From: Achatina immaculata
Taxonomy: Eukaryota; Mollusca; Gastropoda; Stylommatophora; Achatinidae
DNA: 64,000 nt
Direction: 5' to 3'
Assembly (NCBI GenBank): GCA_009760885.1
Contig: CM019691.1
Location: 30,684,314 to 30,748,313, forward strand
Positions 56,230-64,000 of this stretch are shown piece after piece (the stretch's first letter is position 1; each line of letters begins with the position of its first letter). Below the pieces are notes generated by a model. That model saw only the letters and a list, made by a program, of their open reading frames with translations, searched no databases and was not told where the DNA came from. A program made the position numbers and the translations under genes.

Positions 56230-56331
56230 CAGAATAATGTTGGATATTAGCCCAAAGAAATAAAATCCGAAGAAAGCAATGATTGCTTCCAAGCTCTGCT
56301 TCTTGCACATTGTAATATACGAATGGTTGTC
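56230..56331 (-). CDS. Candidate GPCR exon with a TM1-like segment
   Basis: The minus strand reads CDNHSYITMCKKQSLEAII then AFFGFYFFGLISNIIL. That is a short polar stretch, then a hydrophobic helix with an Asn in the place of the conserved TM1 Asn (G/S-N). It ends at a consensus donor, ctg/gtgagtgt, at 56229. An in-frame stop upstream at about 56332 coincides with ctgtag, which could be an acceptor; alternatively the Met at 56310 is the start. Same strand as, and 11 kb upstream of, the GPCR last exon, so it may be its first TM. No exon for TM2-TM3 was found between them. Confidence 0.4.
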
Positions 56332-56484
56332 ACAAAGACGCTACAGCGATATACACTATATAGGGGAGACAACTATAAGATCAAGTGATTAAAGGGTCAG
56401 CGTTTTGCACAGACAATGTGGCCAGATTCAGCACAGTAACTCTAGCGTTTCTTCTGTATACTGAAGTAGAAAGAAATAGTGTAT

Positions 56485-56700
56485 ACCAGGGGTAACCAAA
56501 CTTACGTAAGGTAAGAGGCACATTGGATGAACTACAGATGTTTGAGAGCTAAAAAGTACGAACAAATATTACATAAACTGTTTTAATGTTATACTCACAT
56601 TTTATTACGGACATGCTTTGTAAATATTAAGAAGTGCATGTAGTAATAATTTTTATTAATTATCAGCACCGGCTTGTACAATTACCGATTTTCCGGCATA
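56485..56700 (+). mobile_element. hAT-like non-autonomous element fragment
   Basis: It starts ccaggggtaaccaaacttac, close to the hAT consensus end CAGGGGTSSSCAAAC, followed by gaggcacattggatgaacta. No transposase is present. Confidence 0.55.
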
Positions 56701-56814
56701 ATTCCTTGTAATCCTTGAGGACGTGGAATTTCTTTAATCCCTGACATCTGAATTACCAGTCAAATTCTTGAGTATATTCACTCAAGATGAACATAAAACT
56801 TATGTTTTAATCCA

Positions 56815-56849
<35 letters not shown>

Positions 56850-57705
56850 ATTAAGAGCCAAAGGCACATAGGGCTTCCGCAAGGTTTTTCCACAGATATA
56901 TGTCCTTTGGCTTTTTTCCGCTCTTGCCCAAGTGAGCCTTCTATTGCTCAACATCCTCTCTGTTGTTCTTCTCCATGTCTGCTTTGGTCTACCCTTACTT
57001 CTGTTCCCCTGTGGTGTCCATCTTAGCGCTATTTTTGGTAGTGAGTTGTCAGTCATCCGGAGTACATGGCTCAACCATCTCCGGCGTCTTTCCTCAATAA
57101 CTGCTGTCACTGGCTTCATCTACATTTCTGCCAACAAGATGTTATTTCTTACGATGTTTGGCCAAAATATTTTTAAAAATTCTTCATAAATATTTAGCCT
57201 GGAAAGAATTCAGCTTGTGTGTGTTTTTTTTTAATAGTTCTTGTGATTTTCCAGCATTCACTTCCATAGAGAAGTACATTTAGAACATTACTCTTAAATA
57301 TCCTGATTTTCGCCTTCATGCTTAGTTTTCTAGTTTTCCATATAGTCTGCAGCATTGCAAAAGTCTGGTTTGCTCTAGTAAGTCTGCTGTTGATGTCCTC
57401 TGTGCTGTCTCCATTTTCTACTACTCTATTGCCAAGATATACAAATTCGTTGACCTCCTCCACTAACTTGCTATCTACTCTGAGTACATTTCTGTTGTTC
57501 ACATTTTACTTCATTAACTTTGTGTTTCCTAAGTTGATCTCTAATCCTATTTTTCTAGCATTCTGAGATAGCTTGTTTATTTTATATTGCATATCTCTGT
57601 GCCTGCTTGATAGTAGACAAATGTCATCTGGAGAGCCAAGGTCACTGTGTCGAGGGTCCATTGTAATCCTCTGAGTTTATTTGATGTTACCTCCAATCCG
57701 GTTTA
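56815..57705 (-). mobile_element. RTE-A, diverged 5'-truncated copy
   Basis: After (CT)n(CA)n and attaagagccaaaggcacat, the minus strand reads WRRTTERMLSNRRLTWARAE, SKGRPKQTWRR and ERRRRWLSHVLRM. A one-base change of frame follows, then SNVLNVLLYGSECWKITR and NNRNVLRVDSKLVEEVNEFV. It reaches decayed FADD-region sequence at about 57640. It is clearly older than the 5.2- and 42.5-kb copies. Confidence 0.9.
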
Positions 57706-58349
57706 TACCTGGTAAATAATTATGAAGCCTGAATGTTTTTATTGTTTTATGTTAATTGTGGTGTAGAAAGAAGCGTACCCAAAATATTTCCCCGAACTGC
57801 ACATTTTACGCCAGAGGCTGCCTTTCGCTCGCCTTCCACAGTCACCCGTGTTCTATCACAGATTGCAGCGCATACATTGCAGGGAATCTCACAGGCTGGG
57901 CATGAATGGAAGCGAAGTAATGGAATTCTGTGCTAGTATAGTGAAGGAAAGCAATGTACTACTACAATGACTAACTAAAATGAGAAATGTAGAGAGTTAT
58001 ATAGACTAAGAGATTGACGCTCCTTAGCTTGGTTACTTGGTTAGACTGGTTACTGGAACAATAATGAGAGTGTCCTGACTGCAGTGACGCTACCTCATGA
58101 TATCAGTACAACGCAATAAGAGAGTAATAGTGCTACGTATTATACATACTGAAATGAAGTAAGAGTGTAGTATGTTGAGAAGAAAAAAAAAACTACAGTA
58201 AGGTTCCACGAAGTTTAGAGGTAATGTAAGCTAGAGCTTATGGCAAAGAGACTGAGTGATGCGAATACTGACTGAGCGTAGGCATAACAAAATACGGGAT
58301 TTATTTTTCACGTGAGATCGAGAAGGTGGCAGCTAATTATGCGAGGAAT
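57706..58349. other. Intergenic DNA
   Basis: A 67-codon frame at 57733-57936 has no domain. Nothing is called. Confidence 0.4.
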
Positions 58350-58470
58350 CAAAATCCTGCAACAGAAGCGATCAAACTGAAGTGACAACTGCGGAAAACC
58401 TGGCTCTCGTAATGAAGTAGACGGAGTTGCATGGTTCAGTTTTACAAAAGATAGAAAAATCCTCTTCCAG
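58350..58470. mobile_element. FB half element
   Basis: gaatcaaaatcctgcaacag, gacaactgcggaaaacctgg and catggttcagttttacaaaa match the edge of the FB family. Confidence 0.65.
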
Positions 58471-59504
58471 TTTCCTGTTTTCACTGAAGAGAACAAAAGG
58501 GCAGTTACCGTATTACAATGACAGAAGCAATAGTGTTACGTCTTGCATAGACTGCGTAAAGTAGTGATGTAATGTTGCATCATGAAATGAGTTCAGTAGT
58601 GGAACAGTATATTACAGATGCCTTCGTAAGACTGAATGTGTAGTGACAGGGCTTGTCTCTTTCATACTAGGATAAGAGTACTCTATGACAAACATCATGA
58701 TCGATTTAGTGGGAAAAAAGGATATAATGTATGAAAGATTTCACAATGAGATCGAGTGAAAGAGTAATGTATGACAGATTACATAAGAGGTAACAGGCCA
58801 CATACGATAACACACACACACACACAATGAGGGGGCGGGGTCCAGTTTGTTTATCGGTCCAGGGTCCAGAGGGCTTACCTTGTTTTAAAAGAAAGGAGAA
58901 AAAAAAGGGGGGGGGGCGAGAGAGTTTGCCTTATTTTAAAGGGGTCCACAGTCTGAATGGCAAATCAGTAGGGTACGCGGGGGGGGGGGGGGGGTGTTGA
59001 GAGAGGAGGGGGGATAAATAATTTTACATCATCTTCGAAAATTCCTATCGAAGGACCTCGATATACAGTAACAATATATGGATAAAATGGCATGGTGAGG
59101 GAGTGGCTTTAGGTACACTGGCCCCTACCTGTTATTTCAAAAAATAAGAATTGCGCACAACGCTTTAATATATTAGTCAAAACAGATTAAACATCCCGAT
59201 AGACAAACGCGAACTGGACATATTTCCTGCTCTGTTTATATATTGGCAAGGACAGCATGACATGATCGTCATAACAGTTTGTTTCTAGGCTACAAAATTT
59301 GCATTTATCATTTTAAAATTAAAACAAAAAATAGCGCTCTCTTAATCTTTCTGTGGGGAAAAAAAAACAAACTCAGCCGTGCGGTTTAAAGGTCCACAGA
59401 GTTTGTGTGTATTTTTGATGCGTTTGATCGTCTCTTAACCCTTAATAATAGGTTTTTCAGCATTTGTATTACCCTAATGGACATGAACTTTGTTACAGGT
59501 CTTA
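58471..59504. other. Intergenic DNA with poly-G runs
   Basis: (CA)n lies at 58811-58827 and G-runs at about 58906-58916 and 58979-58994. No gene is recognised. Confidence 0.5.
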
Positions 59505-60255
59505 AACCCCTCATACAAAGTGCTGATACATCCTTATTATATATCATTGTGTTTGAAATTGGATGTAGTCTGATATTCTATAGTTTAATATGACATTTTC
59601 GAATCTATTTGACTGTAGACTCACAAAATATGAATAAAGTACGAAATAAAATTGTAACAAAAATATTAGACTGTACGCTTTGGCGTAGAAGGGGAAAAAG
59701 TAATGGAATGTAAGAGAGCAAATTGACTGTTTTATTAAAATATAACTATATCTACATCTACATAACATACTCAAATATGAAGTCAATCTGACCAATAATA
59801 ATGAAATGACAAGGTTTTTACATTGTCAATACTCGAAGTAAAATCATTAGGAGAAAAAAAAAGAATGTCAATACTCGGAGTAAAATCATTAGAAAAAAAA
59901 AGAAACTTGTCACATTCAGAAACTTGACTAAGTCATTATGAGAAGTGTTGATACATCTTTATTATACATTATTTTGTTTGAAATTGGATGTAGTTTGATA
60001 TTTTAAAGCTTAAACAACATTTTTGAATCTATGTGACTGCAGGCTCACAAAACATTAATAGGTACGGAATGTAACAAAAATACTGACAGTACACTTTCAT
60101 ACAGAAAAGAAACAAAAGTAATAGAAAACTGAATGTTTTATGAGAAATATATGACCATTTTGCACATTATATTCAAATATGAAGTTAATCTGACCAATAA
60201 TAATGAAATGTCAAGGTTTTTATATTGTTAATACTCGGAGTAAAATCGCTAAAAA
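59505..60255. repeat. Diverged tandem duplication, unit about 400 bp
   Basis: 59510-59880 and 59945-60255 align along their length: aaattggatgtagt, gactgcaggctcacaaaa/gactgtagactcacaaaa, tctgaccaataataatgaaa and aatactcggagtaaaatc. It adjoins the piggyBac-like relic and may be its 3' flank. Confidence 0.85.
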
Positions 60256-60399
60256 AAAAAAAAAAACTGACATTATAAAATGAATAAAACAAAACAAATC
60301 ATTTATGTACCGAGATCTTACTGATTATCTGTGATTTCAGGATCCATTTGCATGTTTGGAAAAAAAATAAAACATAGGCTTTGTTGTAACAGGCACATT

Positions 60400-60960
60400 A
60401 TCACATAATTATCCCCATATTTCCTAACTCTCCAACAAGTTCTTCAGCAAAATCTAAATGTCCATGATTAGATAGTCTTTGGAATTCTTTTATGTCTGGT
60501 TTCTTGTTCATCTTATCCTGAAATAAAATATATGTACTTACCCTTGCAAGCGTGGAAAAAAATGAAATTAAAAAATTACAACATTTATTTGTTTTTCTCA
60601 AAGCATTATACATGTTTATCACGTGATCACTTTTGTCCATCCCATCTGTATACTCATAATCTCAGACAAGTTTTGGCTGTCTAACAAATATTTACCTAAA
60701 CGTATGTTATTTCTTCTAACTAAACTGTGTCCTTCAGTTTTGTGGATTGCTGACATCAAAGCTACAGCCTTGTTATCCCTCCGCTGCACTGTGAGAACTT
60801 CATAACTCCTTACCCACCTCATGTCCCCTCTGGCAGAATTCTTCCTTTCAGAAAACATAAGTAAATGTCACATTTCTGACATCTAGCACCTGTTACTTCT
60901 TTTACTGGTCTGATCACAGAGTTTTCATGGGGGCGTGGCTATCCATCATCCTTGTCATAA
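60400..60960 (-). pseudogene. piggyBac-like transposase relic, C-terminal part
   Basis: Read on the minus strand: ARGDMRWVRSYEVLTVQRRD, NKAVALMSAIHKTEG, then after a deletion MGWTKV and, one frame on, MDKSDHVINMYNALRKTNK, STYILFQDKM and HLDFAEELVGELG. This is the piggyBac order (RDNK-V-LST-H, then MGGVDKSDQ-x-YN-LRKT-RWW, then LDFREEL). The Trp pair is lost. Just upstream another frame reads RPVKEVTGARCQKCDIYLCF, like the C-terminal zinc ribbon but misplaced. So the locus is rearranged or contains two fragments. Confidence 0.65.
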
Positions 60961-61014
60961 CTGAAAGTTCTGAAATCAAATAAAATATTCATAATAAATC
61001 TAATCTGAATGTAG

Positions 61015-61092
61015 AGAGGAAAAAAGGCAAAGGATCGGCGTTTGTGGAAAACCTTTGGGGAAGCTCCATGTGTCTTGGCACTTAAGGTTCAG

Positions 61093-61125
<33 letters not shown>
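61015..61125 (+). mobile_element. RTE-A 3' end with (GA)n tail
   Basis: gaggaaaaaaggcaaaggat, gtggaaaacctttggggaag and gcacttaaggttcag lead into (GA)n. A very short 5'-truncated insertion. Confidence 0.9.
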
Positions 61126-61131
<6 letters not shown>

Positions 61132-61439
61132 CAGAAATTACTTAGAGAATAAGTAGCTATTTCAGAGCAAAGAGCATATAAATACTGGCAGAAATGTAGG
61201 TAGAAGTTAGAACAACCTGACACTGCTGAAACACATTGCAGAATCTCATTCAGCTTTCTCATCTTATAACTAAGACCCTACATTCACTATCAATAACAGA
61301 CTGCTCACAGTTATAAACCACGCATTATCTGCCTTAATTTGTTGTAAATAACAATATATAATATTGTTAAAATAGCCTACGGTTATTAGTTATTATAAAC
61401 AAAGTCCCAATAAAACCACTGAGTCAGTAGTAAACTTAC

Positions 61440-61561
61440 CTTAGCACGTGTGTCGCATTTGTTGGTCTAATATTTTCTACATCAAAGCAGTGGCTGTCGT
61501 CTGATGACTTCTCATGTTTCCACTCCTCTCCATCACTTGAATTCAGAACAGTTTCAGGCTC
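61440..61561 (-). CDS. Possible exon, acidic; may belong to the piggyBac-like locus
   Basis: Minus strand: acceptor ttcatattag, then EPETVLNSSDGEEWKHEKSS, DDSHCFDVENIRPTNATHVL and a donor gtaagttt. It is 122 bases and fully open in one frame. Acidic N-terminal segments of this kind occur in piggyBac transposases. It precedes the relic on the same strand, but the link is inference. Confidence 0.3.
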
Positions 61562-63229
61562 CTAATATGAATTTGATTAGATATTCGCGAAATATAATGT
61601 AGACACTCGAGCTTTGAACCGATAGTAAGCAAGCCAACCTGGCGGATGTGACGGGTAATTTTAACTGTAAGATCATATAAAACATCATTTTTTTTCTCCA
61701 TGAAAAGTGATATTGTGAATTTTTTGATAAATAAAAGTGTTTAGAATATTAAAAATAAAAATAAACTACTTTTATATCACCAAAGCCATTGGACAAGAAT
61801 GTCCGAAATTCTATGTTCGTATTTTTTTTATTTAAATAATATTTATGTATTTATGTTTCAGATTTTAATCATGTTCTTTTCAAGTAAATCAGGTGCCGTA
61901 TGGTTTAAGTTCATCTTGGCTCAAGTTTGTCCATCCTCATCCTTGTCTTCCTCCTCCTCTTCTTTCTCTCCTCCTCCTTGTTGTTATTGTTCTTCTTCTT
62001 ATCTTCCTCATCCACATCCCCCTTTTCTTCTTCTTCTTCTGATGCTGCTGTCATCTTTTATCGTCACAGAGAATCCCTACATCGCGTCAGCACTTCACAG
62101 ACTTTTCTGCCAATAAACTCTCATCATTTTACTTATTGTTTTTCAGCTTTTTTTTAAACAAATAATTTTAATCGTTTCATTTTTTCACTCTCTCCTCTCC
62201 AACTTCTGTGGCCGCTTCATCAGTTTATCTGTGATAACAATTGCAGACAACACTCTATTGCTATCGCTCTTATTCTCTTTTGTTCAAGTTCTCTTTCTGC
62301 GAATGTGTTCTGATGGACATCGAATTTTCACGAGTCTAAGATGAAAAAAAATTAGCAAAATGTACGCATAATTCAACCCTTGTCTTACTTTTTTTTATGT
62401 ATAAATTAATTTTTTATATACATGTACAGGAATGAATCTTCCAGTCGATACGCTAGTTATAACTGTATTGTGCTTTTTTTTTTGTAATGATTTTGTTAGT
62501 TTTTTTTACCTCGCGTTTGTTTCGGCCATTCATAAAAGAGCGGAGATTGCAGCTCTGGTTTATCAGAAATAATGGCGCACAGCTTAATAGGACGTTATCG
62601 ATTACACGGTGTGAAATCTACATATAACAGCTAATTATTGTGCAGATATTAATCTATTTGATCCGAAATATTTATTGCATGTGTGGGCAGAATTGGAATC
62701 GCCCACTCCTGGGAGCTGTTAGGACGTTCGATATAAAGAGCTTACAGCGTCAACATTACACGCTTCTCTCCTCTCTATTTCTGACCCTATGACGCTTTTC
62801 CCGCAGGAAACTTATAATTGTAAATCCGATTACAACGTTTCTTTTTTCGGCTAATCGACTATACTGGGATAATCTGTTATGTAAAAATTGCATGTTATCA
62901 TTCATATAATATATAGGAAATACATGCTATTTGCGGAGATTTCTCTCTTTTGGTCGTGCTTGGCGTAGAGGTTTCGCTCTTTCGTATTATTTCTCTCTTC
63001 TTCGCCTCACCTTATTTCTAAAAGATCGATTCTTATACACATAGTGCTTACTAATCGGTGAAAGAAAAAAAAGACACTTAGAATACCAATATTCGATACA
63101 GTAGGAACAGAATCTAGATTCTGTCCGGAGTTTGGACACTTCTGAAACGATCGGAATACGTCATTTATGTGGATCGGGTGTATTTATGCGCTTATGTTAA
63201 TATAATTTAGAGTCATTTTTACACTGCAC
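61562..63229. other. Intergenic DNA with a pyrimidine tract
   Basis: 61925-62050 is TTC/TCC-rich; open frames across it are low complexity. No gene is recognised. Confidence 0.45.
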
Positions 63230-63790
63230 ACTGGGCAAGTCCGTTAAGTTCAGCTCAGTGCAGTACGCTTTCGGCATCACAGCAAAGGAGAACATCCCTT
63301 AAGTGCTCCGCCGCCTGTGTCAGTGGCATCTCCTGGAAAGCGCAAGAACCGTCCAAGGTCATATCCATGCGCAATGATGCAAAGTGTGATCCGTGCACGA
63401 TGTACGCGTATATTTCGGCATATGTCCCCAGGTGGGGTCCACTCACAACCACCTCTAAGCATTTATAGGACGAAAACCTTCCACAGAGCACAGCGGAATG
63501 CATCAGCCATGTTTATCAATGACATTTACAATACCGATCACTGGCGGCGAAATCCATGCACCACTGAAGGTCACAGCTCACAGTGACGCCCTGAGTGCAT
63601 AACTCAGTAGCTAGGGGCGCCAAACCAGACTCCCAACCCACAGAACAACGAAACCGACGCAGACAAAACGTAGAGAAAGGCAAACGAAGGCACAATCTGC
63701 AACTATCATATTCGCCCTTCCGCCATGTTGGAGCCGGAAGTACGTAAGTGAGTTCGCTTATCAGCACGGGGATTAAAACTCTGCTCATTC
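63230..63790. other. CpG-richer island-like stretch
   Basis: This block has visibly more CG dinucleotides and G+C than its surroundings. Overlapping frames on both strands (63317-63586 +, 63503-63255 -, 63788-63516 -) have no recognisable domain. It may be a promoter region or another GC-rich repeat. Confidence 0.4.
63718..63745 (-). promoter_or_regulatory. YY1-like and ETS-like promoter motifs
   Basis: ttccgccatgttggagccgg followed by aagtacg holds a GCCATNTTG-type YY1 site and a CCGGAAGT ETS site within 25 bp. This pairing is common at housekeeping gene starts. No transcript can be inferred from the window. Confidence 0.3.
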
Positions 63791-64000
63791 AGTCCATATT
63801 TGTCATATCGCTGAGGATTAGGCCACTCTCACTATACTGTATATGTATTTATGGTGTTCGTGTGCATGTGTGGTGTATGTTTGTGTAAGTCAGTGTAACA
63901 CTAAAGAAACTATTACAGAAATCTGCAGAGACTTAAAAAAAAATGTAACCGATTAAATAGATAACCTGGGGTTAGAAACTGATGACTTTAGCAAGTGGAA
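63791..64000. other. Right edge, nothing recognised
   Basis: AT-rich sequence with GTGT-rich words and no gene features. Confidence 0.4.

Overview
The window is eukaryotic, almost certainly metazoan, nuclear DNA. It is AT-rich, gene-poor and filled with repeats, microsatellites and minisatellites. Introns with GT/AG borders, a rhodopsin-like GPCR exon, RTE-type LINEs, a Penelope-like element with a GIY-YIG domain, Tigger/pogo and piggyBac relics and a tRNA-derived SINE all fit an invertebrate animal. The repeat mix made me think of a lophotrochozoan, perhaps a mollusc. That is an impression, not a proof.

Host genes are few. (1) On the + strand, an exon at 991-1072 and a terminal exon at 3890-4167 share a matching splice phase; I do not recognise the product. 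(2) On the - strand, the last exon of a class A GPCR lies at 44297-45074 (TM4 to the C-terminus), with an intron splitting the Arg codon of the DRY motif. A short exon with a TM1-like segment and a clean donor lies upstream at 56230-56331. The exon(s) for TM2-TM3 were not found. (3) The right edge (63230-63790) is CpG-richer and has promoter-like motifs but no gene I can name.

Most of the rest is transposon debris. I label families locally. RTE-A has a (GA)n tail: 5.2-7.1, 21.7, 26.2, 42.5-43.6, 48.3-48.8, 56.8-57.7 and 61.0 kb. RTE-B has an (ATAAG)-like tail: 2.3, 9.6, 24.5, 32.4 and 51.0 kb. RTE-C has a (TGAC)/(AATG) tail: 14.3, 22.3, 22.7, 26.6, 28.6, 37.3, 39.3 and 52.6 kb. Other RT-C-terminal relics lie at 15.6-17.8, 19.8, 36.1, 42.0, 46.1 and 47.1 kb. 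A RNase H-bearing LINE enters from the left edge. A Penelope-like element at 28.8-30.1 kb is nested in an RTE-C copy with a 13-bp target duplication; its 3' ends recur at 11.0 and 41.5 kb. A fold-back family (FB) recurs at about 3.4, 8.8, 17.8, 26.5, 30.1, 47.7 and 58.4 kb. At least a dozen minisatellites with 16-50 bp units are present, several of them built on transposon sequence.

The most striking observations are these: a 219-bp, one-mismatch direct repeat flanking the best preserved RTE-A copy; a minisatellite made from the catalytic YADD segment of an RTE-C reverse transcriptase; a hammerhead-like motif in the Penelope ends with a covarying stem; a near-perfect 83-bp-arm palindrome; and a twin-primed (5'-inverted) RTE-A insertion. 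All similarity statements come from reading the sequence and remembered family motifs. No database search was run.
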